Positions 7,891 through 16,449 of a DNA stretch of 32,794 bases are shown in pieces. This DNA is from Actinomycetota bacterium (GTDB lineage: Bacteria > Actinomycetota > Thermoleophilia > Gaiellales > Gaiellaceae). Below the pieces are notes generated by a model. It did no database searches, was not told the origin of the DNA, and was given only the letters and a program-made list of their open reading frames with translations. The stretch covers positions 1 through 32,794 of the forward strand of contig JAIBJN010000014.1 in assembly GCA_020029595.1 (NCBI GenBank), written 5' to 3'. The number at the start of each line of letters is the position of its first letter. The stretch's first letter is position 1. The position numbers and the translations under genes are program-made.

Positions 7891-7911
7891 CGCCCTGCTT
7901 TCTACAGGGCG
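7891..7911 (-). terminator. Hairpin after ftsZ
   Basis: A perfect seven-base stem, CGCCCTG/CAGGGCG, with a seven-base loop, about 20 bases after the ftsZ stop. There is no T-run, so intrinsic termination is doubtful; it may instead protect the 3' end of the dcw transcript. Confidence 0.4.
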
Positions 7912-7930
7912 GACGCTCTCGGCGGGCGGA

Positions 7931-8995
7931 CTACGAGCGGCGCAGGAAGGACGGCACCTCGAGCACGCCCGAGGGCACGTCGAAACCCTCGGCCGTCGGC
8001 TCACGCTCGCCGCTCGTCTCGTCGTACTCCCGCCGCTCGCGGCGATAGGCCTTGTCGAAGCCGGTCGCGATCACCGTGACGCGCACCCGCCCGCTCATCG
8101 CTTCGTCGATGACCGCGCCGAAGATGACGTTCGCGTTCAGGTCGGACGCGCCCGTCACGACCTCGGCCGCCTCGTTCACCTCGAACAAGCCGAGATCAGG
8201 CCCGCCGGTGATGTTGAGGAGCACACCGGTCGCACCGGCCACCGACGCCTCGAGAAGCGGTGAGGAGACGGCGGCTCGGGCGGCTTCCGCGGCGCGGCTC
8301 TCGCCCTCGGCCTCTCCGATGCCCATGAGTGCGGAGCCGGCGTCCGTCATGATCGTGCGCACGTCGGCGAAGTCGAGGTTGACGAGACCCGGGATCGTGA
8401 TCAGGTCGGTGATCCCCTGCACGCCCTGGCGGAGCACTTCGTCCGCCATCCGGAAGGCGTCCACGACCGATGTCTGCTTCTCGACGACCTGAAGCAGGCG
8501 ATCGTTCGGGATGATGATCAGCGTGTCGACCTGGTCGCGCAGCTTGCCGATGCCGGACTGAGCCTGCTCGGCGCGCCTGCCGCCCTCGAAGCCGAACGGT
8601 CGCGTGACGACGCCGACGGTCAAGGCGCGGATTTCCCGGGCGATCTCCGCGATGACCGGCGCGGCGCCCGTACCCGTGCCGCCGCCCTCGCCCGCGGTGA
8701 CGAAGACCATGTCGGCGCCCTTGAGCGCCTCCTTCAGCTCGTCCCGCGTCTCCATCGCGGCCTCGTAGCCCTTCTCCGGATCCGCGCCCGCGCCGAGCCC
8801 GCGCGTCGCGGCCGCGCCGATGTGAATCTTCTGATCGGCCTCCACCATCAGGAGCGCCTGGGCGTCCGTGTTCACGGCGATGAACTCGCAGCCTCGGAGG
8901 CCGGCTTCGACCATCCTGTTGACCGCGTTCGAGCCGCCGCCGCCGACCCCGACGACCTTGATGACGGCCAGGTAATTGCCCGATTGATCTCTCAC
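7931..8995 (-). CDS. ftsZ: Cell division protein FtsZ
   Basis: Tubulin-like GTPase that forms the cytokinetic ring and recruits the divisome. It has 354 residues. The tubulin signature GGGTGTG is at 104-110, [13 protein letters not shown] at 16-28, and the T7 loop NLDFADVR at 206-213 supplies the catalytic aspartates D208 and D211. The last residues EVPSFLRRS are the conserved C-terminal peptide that binds membrane anchors, separated by a short linker. The GTG start at 8995 has GGAGAGGA about eight bases upstream. It is the last gene of the dcw cluster and has its own promoter. The sepF, pgeF and yggS genes that often follow ftsZ in Actinobacteria are absent here. Confidence 0.98.
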   Translation of the reverse strand: MRDQSGNYLAVIKVVGVGGGGSNAVNRMVEAGLRGCEFIAVNTDAQALLMVEADQKIHIGAAATRGLGAGADPEKGYEAAMETRDELKEALKGADMVFVTAGEGGGTGTGAAPVIAEIAREIRALTVGVVTRPFGFEGGRRAEQAQSGIGKLRDQVDTLIIIPNDRLLQVVEKQTSVVDAFRMADEVLRQGVQGITDLITIPGLVNLDFADVRTIMTDAGSALMGIGEAEGESRAAEAARAAVSSPLLEASVAGATGVLLNITGGPDLGLFEVNEAAEVVTGASDLNANVIFGAVIDEAMSGRVRVTVIATGFDKAYRRERREYDETSGEREPTAEGFDVPSGVLEVPSFLRRS

Positions 8996-9019
8996 TGTGA
9001 TCCTCTCCGTGACACGCCG

Positions 9020-9031
9020 AGCTTAAGCTCA
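9020..9031. promoter_or_regulatory. Palindrome in the ftsZ leader
   Basis: GAGCTTAAGCTC is a perfect 12-base palindrome. It is followed on the plus strand by CAGCTTGAGC, so AGCTTRAGC occurs twice in a row. It lies 25-35 bases downstream of the ftsZ start of transcription predicted from the -10 box. It may be a repressor site or an mRNA hairpin; I cannot tell which. Confidence 0.4.
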
Positions 9032-9048
9032 GCTTGAGCGTCCGGCTG

Positions 9049-9077
9049 AGGGTACGTCCCGCACTTCGGGTTGTCAA
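9049..9077 (-). promoter_or_regulatory. ftsZ promoter
   Basis: TTGACA (9077-9072) and TACCCT (9054-9049) are separated by exactly 17 bases. The -35 overlaps the ftsQ stop codon. It would start transcription about 45 bases before the ftsZ GTG. A private ftsZ promoter at the end of a dcw cluster is common in other bacteria. Confidence 0.65.
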
Positions 9078-9904
9078 ATGCCGATTTGCAGCACGTTTCC
9101 ACCCATAGTCTCACCCTCAACTTGAGAGTCGAGACTCGTGCCTCCGACGGGCCGCTCCGGCACTGCGACGTCGAGGTAGGCGAGCTCAGCCAGCTCCATT
9201 GCGCTCAGAGTCTCCAGTACCCGGCCCGCGACGGCGAGCTTGAGCGCAAGCGCGCCCCGCCTTCCGAGGCGCAGCTCGGTCCCTCCCACGAGGACGAGGG
9301 TCACGGCCTCGTCCTGCACCCGCGCGGCCTGAACCCGCAGCGGAAAGTCCTCGGGCACGCGGCGGAGCGCCTCGAGCGCGAGTCGGACGTTCGCGGCCTC
9401 GACAGTGGCACCCGGGGCGAGGTGCGTCTCCGTGGCCGTCCAGATGGAGGCTCGGATCGAGAACGTCCCCGGATCGACCTGGCGGATGACGCGTCCGCCG
9501 TCGGAGACAAGCCAGGCCTGGCCCCCCCTTCGCACGACGGCAAGGGGGCGCTCGGGGGCGACGACGATGCGGAGTGTGTGCGGGAAGGCACGGTCGATCT
9601 GGAGGGAACGCACGGTCGGCAGGGCCTCCAGGCGCCGGCGGAGCTCCTCTCGGTCGAGCGCCACGAGGCTCTCCCCCATGAACGCCTCCGTCGCCTCCCG
9701 CACCGACGCGCGCGCGGCCGGCGGCGCGCCGGTCACCTCGAGATCGCGGAGGGCGAAAAGGGGGGTCAGGCGGGCGGCGAGGTAGAGGAGGACGATGACT
9801 CCGAAAACGACGGCCGCGAGGGCCGCCGCGCGCGCCGAGGGGGCGCGCAGGCGCGGGCGAAACCCGTTTGCGGGCACGAGAGCAAGGTGCGGTCGCCGGA
9901 CCAC
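9074..9904 (-). CDS. ftsQ: Cell division protein FtsQ/DivIB
   Basis: Single-pass divisome protein that bridges FtsL/FtsB to other divisome components. With GTG 9904 it has 276 residues: a short basic cytoplasmic tail, a transmembrane helix at about 26-44 (ALAAVVFGVIVLLYLAA), a POTRA domain from about 51 (FALRDLEVTGAPP, then VALDREELRRRLEALP and FPHTLRIVVAPERPLAVV), and the beta domain. The open frame runs much further upstream, but that part is shadow of murB. The start is uncertain: no good Shine-Dalgarno is seen, and GTG 9877 is possible. It sits between murB and ftsZ, the normal actinobacterial order. Confidence 0.88.
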   Translation of the reverse strand: MVRRPHLALVPANGFRPRLRAPSARAAALAAVVFGVIVLLYLAARLTPLFALRDLEVTGAPPAARASVREATEAFMGESLVALDREELRRRLEALPTVRSLQIDRAFPHTLRIVVAPERPLAVVRRGGQAWLVSDGGRVIRQVDPGTFSIRASIWTATETHLAPGATVEAANVRLALEALRRVPEDFPLRVQAARVQDEAVTLVLVGGTELRLGRRGALALKLAVAGRVLETLSAMELAELAYLDVAVPERPVGGTSLDSQVEGETMGGNVLQIGI

Positions 9905-9948
9905 GGGATCGAGTTCGCCGCCGGACGACGCGGTCCTACTCCGAGATG

Positions 9949-10827
9949 CTAGGTCTCGAGCGGCGGGACCTCGATCGGCCCGAGCAGCTGCACCTCGGTT
10001 TCGAGCGCGACGCCGAATTGCTCGCGGGCTCGGCGCCGCGCCTCGGCGATGAGCGCGATTGCGTCGGTGGAACGGGCGTCGCCCGCGTTCTCGACGAAGT
10101 TCGCATGCTTCGGCGAGATCTGCGCGCCGCCGATGCGGAAGCCGCGCAGGCCGCACGCCTCGAGCATCCGACCGGCCGTCAGCTCGTGCTCGGGATTCTT
10201 GAAGACGCTCCCGAACGTCCGTCTGTTCGTCGGCTGGGCGGCCTTGCGCTGCGCCTGCATCGTCACGACCGCTTTCCTGATCTCCCCAAGAGGCCGCGGC
10301 GTCAGCCTCAGCTCCGCGCGGGCGACCACCTGGCCGTGCCGGAGGCCCGACGCGCGGTAGCGGAGCCCGAGGTCTTCGGGAGTGCACCACCGAGTTCCCT
10401 CGGCTTCGGCGACGAGCGCGCGCTCGAGGACGCCGGCGAGGTCTCCGCCGTACGCGCCGGCATTCATCCAGACGCCGCCGCCCACGGTTCCGGGGATCGC
10501 GCAGACGAACTCGAGGCCTCCGAGCTCGGCCACCCGGGCTCGGTGGAGGCACACCGCGAGCGTCGCTCCGCCGCCGGCCACGAGCCTTTCGCCCTCGGCC
10601 TCAGCAGAGGCAAGATCGCCGGTGAGCTTGAGAGCGAGTCCCGGAAAGCCCTCGTCCGCGACGAGGAGGTTCGAGCCCAGACCAACGACCGCGACGAGAA
10701 GACCCTCGGCCTGGGCCCACGCCAGCCGCCCGACGAGATCCTCTACCGTCGCCGGCGATGCGAACCACCGCGCCGGCCCTCCGGTTCCGAGGGTCGTGTA
10801 GCGAGTGAGCGAGACGCGCTCCTTCAC
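9949..10827 (-). CDS. murB: UDP-N-acetylenolpyruvoylglucosamine reductase
   Basis: FAD enzyme that reduces UDP-GlcNAc-enolpyruvate with NADPH to UDP-MurNAc. It has 292 residues. FAD-binding motifs are VGLGSNLLV (48-56) and IPGTVGGGVWMNAGAYGG (111-128). RTFGSVFKNP holds the catalytic serine S207. The short C-terminal domain and the GSVFKNP form point to the type II class, without the extra loop of E. coli MurB. The GTG start overlaps the murC stop as GTGA. Confidence 0.96.
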   Translation of the reverse strand: MKERVSLTRYTTLGTGGPARWFASPATVEDLVGRLAWAQAEGLLVAVVGLGSNLLVADEGFPGLALKLTGDLASAEAEGERLVAGGGATLAVCLHRARVAELGGLEFVCAIPGTVGGGVWMNAGAYGGDLAGVLERALVAEAEGTRWCTPEDLGLRYRASGLRHGQVVARAELRLTPRPLGEIRKAVVTMQAQRKAAQPTNRRTFGSVFKNPEHELTAGRMLEACGLRGFRIGGAQISPKHANFVENAGDARSTDAIALIAEARRRAREQFGVALETEVQLLGPIEVPPLET

Positions 10828-12032
10828 GCCTCCAACGCTTCCCGCAGGAGAGGGATCGCTGCGTCGACATTCCCGGCGCCGACCGTGACCAGGAGCCCGC
10901 CCGGGCGTGTGAGCGAGGCGGCGAGGCTAGCTGCGTCGGCGAGCGACGGCGCCCAGCCGATCGGCATCCCGGGCCGAGTCTCGGCGAGCCTGTCCGCCAC
11001 GAGCTTGCCGCTCACTCCCGCGACCGGCTCCTCGCGGGCGGCGTAGATCTCCGTGACGACCGCGGCGTCCGCCGCGGCCAGAGCCTCCCCGAGCTCCCGC
11101 CCGAGATGGATCGTGCGCGAGTAGAGATGGGGTTGGAAGAGGATGACCAGTCGCTCCTCCCCGGCGAGCGAGCGTGCCGCGGCGATCGTGGCTGAGACCT
11201 CGGCCGGATGGTGGGCGTAGTCGTCGAGAAGCCGCACGCCGCCGGCCTCGCCGTGCGCCTCGAGCCGCCGGCCGACCCCGCGGAAGCCGACGAGCGCGCG
11301 CGCGGCCGCTTCGCGCTCGAAGCCGACCAGCTCGACGGCGGCCAGCGCGCAGGCCGCGTTCAAACGGTTGTGCTCGCCGGGGACGCCCAGCTCGAGATCG
11401 ACGGGTCCGTGCCTCCTGCCCCACACGACGCGGCCCTCGGGGAGGCCGGCCACCCAGAGCTGGAAACGCTCCTCGAGCTCGGCCGCCGAGGCGAAGGTCG
11501 CGTGGTGGTCGAGCTCGACGTTCGTGACGACCGCGACATCGGCGGGGAGCTCGAACACCGTTCCGTCGGACTCGTCGCCCTCGACGACGAGCCAGCCGCT
11601 GCCCGCGCGCGCGTTGCCTCCGAGCTGCGGTACGTCACCGCCGATGAGGAAGGACGGGTCGTCGCCGAGGCTGTCGAGACAGTACGCGATCATCGCGGCG
11701 GTGGTCGTCTTCCCGTGCGCGCCGGCGACCACGATCGAGGGCCGGAGGGCGACGAGCTCCGAGAGGAAGTCGGCCCGGCTTCGCCCCGGCACGAGACCCG
11801 CGTAGGCCGTGGAGACGACGACTTCGGCGCTCGCGGGCGACTGCGGTGGCTGCGGAGACACGGTGACGGGGATGCCCGCGTCGCGCACGTGGGCAAGGTA
11901 GGGCGTCTCGTTTCGGTCCCAGCCGGACACGTCCGCTCCCCACGCCTTCGCCACGACGGCATAGCCCGAAAGCCCGGCGCCGCCGATCCCGGCGAACCAC
12001 AGACAACGGCCCTCAAGCTCGGGCAAGCGCAA
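10824..12032 (-). CDS. murC: UDP-N-acetylmuramate--L-alanine ligase
   Basis: ATP-dependent ligase that adds L-Ala to UDP-MurNAc. It has 402 residues, shorter than E. coli MurC (491), mostly through shorter loops. The N-terminal Rossmann motif GIGGAG is at 15-20. The P-loop AGAHGKTTT has K108, with the His typical of MurC. EGDESDGTVFEL and DDYAHHPAEV mark the central and C-terminal domains. The TTG start at 12032 overlaps murG by 20 bases; a TTG at 12026 is an alternative. Its stop overlaps the murB start. Confidence 0.96.
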   Translation of the reverse strand: MRLPELEGRCLWFAGIGGAGLSGYAVVAKAWGADVSGWDRNETPYLAHVRDAGIPVTVSPQPPQSPASAEVVVSTAYAGLVPGRSRADFLSELVALRPSIVVAGAHGKTTTAAMIAYCLDSLGDDPSFLIGGDVPQLGGNARAGSGWLVVEGDESDGTVFELPADVAVVTNVELDHHATFASAAELEERFQLWVAGLPEGRVVWGRRHGPVDLELGVPGEHNRLNAACALAAVELVGFEREAAARALVGFRGVGRRLEAHGEAGGVRLLDDYAHHPAEVSATIAAARSLAGEERLVILFQPHLYSRTIHLGRELGEALAAADAAVVTEIYAAREEPVAGVSGKLVADRLAETRPGMPIGWAPSLADAASLAASLTRPGGLLVTVGAGNVDAAIPLLREALEA

Positions 12033-13065
12033 TCAGCTCCTCCGCGACGACGTCGGCCGCGTCCGGCTTTGCGAGCGCCAGCATCGCCGCTCCCATCCGG
12101 GCGAGGCGCGCCGGGTCGGCCAACAGGTCGTCCACCTGCCGCCGGAGGTCGAGCTCGGCCTCGGGAACGACCACAGCGCCCCCGCCGCGCTCGAAGTAGC
12201 GGGCGTTCTTCGCCTGGTGGTCGGCGGTGGCGTGCGGGTAGGGCACGAGCAGCGCCGGCTTCCCCGCAGCGGCCACCTCCCACACCGAGCCTCCTGCACG
12301 GGCGACGACCAGGTCGGCCGCGGCGAGGGCCGCGCCGAACTCCTCCGTGAAGGCGAGCAGCCGGTAATCCTCCCGTCGCGGCCACCGCTCGAGGTCCGGG
12401 AAGTCGCGCTCGCCCGCAAGGTGCAGGACGGCGGGCCCCTCCCCGGCGAAGGCCTCGAATGCGGCCTCGTTGAGACTCCGGGCGCCCTGACTTCCTCCGA
12501 AGACGAGCACGACCGGGCCTTCGGCGGGCAGCTCGAAGGCGTGCCGAGCGGCCGCCTCTGCGGGCGGGCGCGAGCGCGCGGGGATCGGCCGCCCGACGAC
12601 GCGGTACTTCGGCCCCTCGAGGCCCTCGAGCGGAAATGCGCAATAAACGCGCTCTGCGAACGGGGCGGCCAGCCGGTTGGCGAGGCCCAGATGGGCGTCG
12701 GCCTCGGTCAGCGCCGCAGGGATCCGCAGGATTCCGGCGGCCAACACCATGGGCCCGCCGACATAGCCACCCGCGCCGAGGACGACATCTGGACGGCGAC
12801 GACGGAGGATTCGCAGGGCCGCGGCCGGCGCGAAGGCGTCCCGGACGAGCGCGCTCGCCAGCCGGAGGCTGGCCTCTCGCGGGATCCCCTCCACCCCGAA
12901 CCCGTCGAACTCGAGGCCGGCCGAGCGGGCGAGCCGCTCCTCGACGGAGTCAGGCCGACCGGCGAGCCTGACGGGCGCGCCGCGACTCAGCAGCGACTCG
13001 GCGACCGCGAGCGCGGGAAGGACGTGGCCGGCGGTCCCTCCGGCGGCGATCAGGCAGCTCGGCAT
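12013..13065 (-). CDS. murG: Lipid I N-acetylglucosaminyltransferase MurG
   Basis: Peripheral membrane GT-B enzyme that adds GlcNAc to lipid I to make lipid II. From ATG 13065 it has 350 residues and starts directly with CLIAAGGTAGHVLPALAVA, the donor-domain glycine-rich loop. GAGGYVGGP, VFGGSQGARSLN, the RAGGSVWEVAA UDP-sugar motif and VPYPHATADHQAKNA follow in order. ATG 13080 would add five residues. No clear Shine-Dalgarno is visible for either, which fits coupling to ftsW translation; the ftsW frame runs 116 bases or more into this gene. Confidence 0.95.
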   Translation of the reverse strand: MPSCLIAAGGTAGHVLPALAVAESLLSRGAPVRLAGRPDSVEERLARSAGLEFDGFGVEGIPREASLRLASALVRDAFAPAAALRILRRRRPDVVLGAGGYVGGPMVLAAGILRIPAALTEADAHLGLANRLAAPFAERVYCAFPLEGLEGPKYRVVGRPIPARSRPPAEAAARHAFELPAEGPVVLVFGGSQGARSLNEAAFEAFAGEGPAVLHLAGERDFPDLERWPRREDYRLLAFTEEFGAALAAADLVVARAGGSVWEVAAAGKPALLVPYPHATADHQAKNARYFERGGGAVVVPEAELDLRRQVDDLLADPARLARMGAAMLALAKPDAADVVAEELIALARA

Positions 13066-14167
13066 GTGATTTGGCGGCATGGTTGACGGCGATGTTAAGG
13101 AGGATGCCCACGGAGGCGAGGCCGACGATGAGGCTCGAGCCGCCGTAGGAGACGAACGGAAGCGGAATGCCGGTGAGCGGCGCCAGCCCCATGACCGCGC
13201 TCACGTTGACCGCGGCTTGGCCGCAGACGAGCGCCGTGATCCCCGCCGCCAGCAGCTTGCCGAAGGGGTCGCGGCAGGCGAGCGCCACGTTGAAGCCCGC
13301 GTACCCGAAGACCACGAAGGCGCCGAGGACGCCGAGCGCGCCGAGCAACCCGAGCTCTTCGCCGACGATGGCGAAGATCATGTCCGTCGAGGCTTCCGGC
13401 AGGTAGTAGACCTTCTGGACGCTCTCGCCCAGACCGACCCCGAAGAAGCCTCCCGAGCCGAGCGCGAGCATCGCCTGCACGCTCTGAAACCCCGCCCCCT
13501 CGGGATCCTGCCACGGGTCGAGGAAGCTTAGGATGCGCTCCCGGCGATACGGCTCGAGCCAGATGGCGGCGAGCACGAGCGAGATTCCGACGGTCCCAGC
13601 GCCGACGAGCGTCGAGGCGCGCGTCCCCGCGACGACGAGGACCGCGCCGGCCATGACCGCGATCGCGATGGTCGTTCCCAGGTCGGGCTCCAGGAGGATG
13701 AACGCGAACGCCGTTCCGAAGACCATTCCGATCGGGCGCAGCAGCTCGCCCAGTGACCGGGGAGCGGGACGCCGCGCCAGGTAGGCGGCGAGCCAGAGCG
13801 CGAGCGCGAGCTTGGCAAGCTCCGAGGGCTGGAGGGTCGCCGGCCCCACCGTGAGCCAGCGCTTGGCGCCGTTGACGGGCGTCCCGAGGACGAGCACGGC
13901 GACGAGCAGGCCGAAGCTGGTGAGCAGGAGCGGGGCGACGGCGAAGCGGAGGCGGCGGTAGTCGGTCCGGGAGAGGAGCGCGAGGGCGACGACCCCGACG
14001 AGCGCGTAGGCCGCCTGACGCTTCAGGTAGTAGGCGGGGTCGTCCGCAGCGAGCGCGGCCCGGGCGGAGCTCGCGCTGTACACCATGACGAGGCCGAACG
14101 CGACGAGCCCGAGCGTGACGAGGACGAGCAGGTGGTACTCAGGGCCGCTTCCGCCGCGCCGCCTCAC
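12950..14167 (-). CDS. ftsW: Peptidoglycan polymerase FtsW (SEDS family)
   Basis: Multi-pass membrane glycosyltransferase that polymerises lipid II at the septum with FtsI. The GTG start at 14167 overlaps the murD stop as GTGA and gives 405 residues. SEDS signatures are MVYSASSARA, LQPSELAKLALALW, LEPDLGTT, LPEASTDMIFAIVGEELGL and GIPLPFVSYGGSSL. About ten hydrophobic segments are visible. After the last one the frame continues for a roughly 40-residue, strongly basic tail (ELPDRRRRDRRPRPSRARGR onward) that overlaps murG in another frame. Either the tail is real cytoplasmic sequence or an earlier stop has been lost. Confidence 0.95.
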   Translation of the reverse strand: MRRRGGSGPEYHLLVLVTLGLVAFGLVMVYSASSARAALAADDPAYYLKRQAAYALVGVVALALLSRTDYRRLRFAVAPLLLTSFGLLVAVLVLGTPVNGAKRWLTVGPATLQPSELAKLALALWLAAYLARRPAPRSLGELLRPIGMVFGTAFAFILLEPDLGTTIAIAVMAGAVLVVAGTRASTLVGAGTVGISLVLAAIWLEPYRRERILSFLDPWQDPEGAGFQSVQAMLALGSGGFFGVGLGESVQKVYYLPEASTDMIFAIVGEELGLLGALGVLGAFVVFGYAGFNVALACRDPFGKLLAAGITALVCGQAAVNVSAVMGLAPLTGIPLPFVSYGGSSLIVGLASVGILLNIAVNHAAKSHAELPDRRRRDRRPRPSRARGRRVAAESRRARQARRSA

Positions 14168-15417
14168 AACGCCTTCACGAGCTGGCGGAACCTCTCCCCT
14201 CGCTCCTCGAAGTCCGCGAACTGGTCGTAGCTCGCGCACGCGGGCGAGAGCAGCACGACGTCGCCGGGCTCGGCGTCGGCGCGCGCGTCCGCGACCGCCC
14301 GCTCGAGGTCGCCCGAGTGCTCGAACCGGACGCCCTCGGACGCGAGAGCCTCGGCGATCTCGTCCGCGGACTCGCCGATGAGGTAGGCGCGCGAGACTCC
14401 GGCCTCGCGGGCGCGGCGGGCAAGGCCGCCGAAGGACGTGCCCTTGCGGCTCCCGCCGAGGATGACGCGGAGCCCGGGCGGGTAGGCGCCGAGGGCGCCC
14501 TCGGCGGCCTCCGGATTCGTCGCCTTCGAGTCGTTGACCCAGCGGACCCCGTCGACCTCGCGGACGAGCTCGAGACGATGCGGGAGGCCGGCGAACGTCC
14601 GTAGCGCCGTCGCGATCGCCGCGTCGGAGATCCCCACCGCCCTTGCTGCGGCGGTTGCGGCCGCTGCGTTCTCACGGTTGTGCCCCCCGGGGAGGCGCGG
14701 TTCGGCGGGGAGCGGGTCGTCGCCGGCGAACTCGATGCGCTGCCCGCTTCCGGGCACAGGCGCGAAGCCGCGCGGGACGACCGCGACGTCACCCGGGCCC
14801 TGATTCTCGAAGATGCGGAGCTTCGCGGCTCGGTACGCGTCGAGCTCGCCGTGGCGGTCGAGGTGGTCGGGCGTCAGGTTGAGCAGCACGGCGACGCGCG
14901 GCCGGAACGCGTCGATGTCCTCGAGCTGGAAGCTTGACAGCTCGCAGACGATCCACGCGTCGTCGCCGATCGCGCCGTCCAGGCCGGTGAGCGGGCGGCC
15001 GACATTCCCGGCGACGGCCACCGGCCGCTCGGCCGCGCGGAACACCTCACCGAGGAGCTCGCTCGTCGTCGTCTTCCCGTTCGTACCCGTCACGCCGAGC
15101 ACGGGGTTCGGGAGAAGGCGTGAGCCGAGCTCGACCTCGCTCCACACGGTCACTCCGCGCGAGCGCGCGGCGGCCGCGAGGGGTGCCTCGCTCGGAACTC
15201 CGGGGCTCTTCACCAGCAGGTCCACGCCATCGAGGAGCGCGGGGTCCTCCGCGCCGAGGACGACTTCGACGCCGCGCTCCCGAAGCCTCCCGGCGTCGAG
15301 CTCCTGATCCCGGTCGACGCCGACGACCCGAACGCCCCGGCGGGCGAGCGCGAGCGCCGCCGCCTGGCCCGAGCGCGCGAGGCCGAGAACGACTGCCTTC
15401 TCAGGAAGCGAATTCAG
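14164..15417 (-). CDS. murD: UDP-N-acetylmuramoylalanine--D-glutamate ligase, non-standard start
   Basis: ATP-dependent ligase that adds D-Glu. Conserved sequence begins LPEKAVVLGLARSGQAAALA, the family's N-terminal Rossmann motif, followed by LLVKSPGVP, VTGTNGKTTTSELLGE and NLTPDHLDRHG. The frame upstream of that motif has no ATG, GTG or TTG before a TGA, and the first standard start, GTG 15225, would delete the whole N-terminal domain. I place the start at CTG 15417 (417 residues, normal length), with ATT 15432 as alternative. The start region overlaps the mraY end, so re-initiation by ribosomes finishing mraY could explain it. A base error is also possible. Confidence 0.85.
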   Translation of the reverse strand: MNSLPEKAVVLGLARSGQAAALALARRGVRVVGVDRDQELDAGRLRERGVEVVLGAEDPALLDGVDLLVKSPGVPSEAPLAAAARSRGVTVWSEVELGSRLLPNPVLGVTGTNGKTTTSELLGEVFRAAERPVAVAGNVGRPLTGLDGAIGDDAWIVCELSSFQLEDIDAFRPRVAVLLNLTPDHLDRHGELDAYRAAKLRIFENQGPGDVAVVPRGFAPVPGSGQRIEFAGDDPLPAEPRLPGGHNRENAAAATAAARAVGISDAAIATALRTFAGLPHRLELVREVDGVRWVNDSKATNPEAAEGALGAYPPGLRVILGGSRKGTSFGGLARRAREAGVSRAYLIGESADEIAEALASEGVRFEHSGDLERAVADARADAEPGDVVLLSPACASYDQFADFEERGERFRQLVKAL

Positions 15418-16423
15418 AGGCGTAGCGGTAATAGAGCACGAAGCCGCAGGCGCAGAGGATCGCGGTGACGATCCAGAAGCGCACCATGATCCGGGTCTCG
15501 GACCAGGCCTTCATCTCGAAGTGGTGATGCAGCGGGGCCATGAGCAGGACGCGCCGGCCGAACCGCTTGAAGCTCACGACCTGGATGATCACGGAGAGCG
15601 CCTCGATGACGAAGATCCCGCCGATGAGGATGAGGAGGGACTCCGTCTTCGTCATGATCGCGAAGGCCGCGAGAGCGCCGCCAAGGCCCATCGATCCCGT
15701 GTCCCCCATGAAGACCTGCGCGGGGAAGGCGTTGTACCAGAGGAACCCGATCGAGGCTCCGACGAGGCTTGCGCCCAGGATGGCGAGGTCGAGGTCGACC
15801 TGATCGGCTCTCCCGATGGCGCGGATGGACGCGAGCGCGGCGACGAGGCTCATCGCCGTGTAGGTGAGGATGGAGATCGTCGTCGTCCCGGCGGCCAGGC
15901 CGTCGATCCCGTCGGTGAGGTTCACGCCGTTGGCGGCGCCGGCGATGATGACGAAGAGGAGCACGTACCAGCCCCACGAGAGTGGCAGGTCGACGCCGAG
16001 CAACGGAAGGTAGACGTCGGTCGTCAGCGGGTCGTCGAGCCCGCGGGTCGCCACGACGGCGACGACGACCGTGATCGCGCCGAGCCAGAGGAGCTTCCAG
16101 CGGCCGGCGAGGCCGAGCGAGCGCCGGCGCGAGACCTTCGTCCAGTCGTCCACGAACCCGATCGCGGCGCAGCCGAGCGTGACGAAGAAGGCGGTGACGG
16201 CCGGCAGCGTCCGCCCGGAGAAGATGAGGAAGGGGATCGCCATCGAGATCATGATCAGGAGGCCGCCCATGGCCGGCGTCCCCTGCTTGACGACGTGACC
16301 CTTCGGACCCTCCTCCCGGATCTGCTGTCCGAACTCGTTCTTGCGCAGGAAGTCGATGAACTTGGGGCCTGAGAGAATGGAGATGACCATCGCCAGCACG
16401 CCCGCGAGCAGGACCTCGACCAT
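15401..16423 (-). CDS. mraY: Phospho-N-acetylmuramoyl-pentapeptide transferase
   Basis: Integral membrane enzyme that moves phospho-MurNAc-pentapeptide to undecaprenyl phosphate, making lipid I. It has 340 residues with about ten transmembrane helices. Active-site motifs are VDDWTK (D92, D93), NGVNLTDGIDGL (D171, D174), FMGDTGSM (D241) and APLHHHFE (His at 299-301). It is preceded by a 26-base gap after murF, one of the few in the cluster. The ATG follows a TAGGCT box by six bases and has no strong Shine-Dalgarno. Confidence 0.97.
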   Translation of the reverse strand: MVEVLLAGVLAMVISILSGPKFIDFLRKNEFGQQIREEGPKGHVVKQGTPAMGGLLIMISMAIPFLIFSGRTLPAVTAFFVTLGCAAIGFVDDWTKVSRRRSLGLAGRWKLLWLGAITVVVAVVATRGLDDPLTTDVYLPLLGVDLPLSWGWYVLLFVIIAGAANGVNLTDGIDGLAAGTTTISILTYTAMSLVAALASIRAIGRADQVDLDLAILGASLVGASIGFLWYNAFPAQVFMGDTGSMGLGGALAAFAIMTKTESLLILIGGIFVIEALSVIIQVVSFKRFGRRVLLMAPLHHHFEMKAWSETRIMVRFWIVTAILCACGFVLYYRYASEFAS

Positions 16424-16429
16424 AGATGG

Positions 16430-16435
16430 AGCCTA
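16430..16435 (-). promoter_or_regulatory. Candidate internal -10 box before mraY (TAGGCT)
   Basis: TAGGCT lies in the murF-mraY gap and ends six bases before the mraY ATG, the spacing expected for a leaderless start. No recognisable -35 lies at the right distance, which would be inside the end of murF. Confidence 0.35.
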
Positions 16436-16449
16436 AGGTTAGAGGGGGC

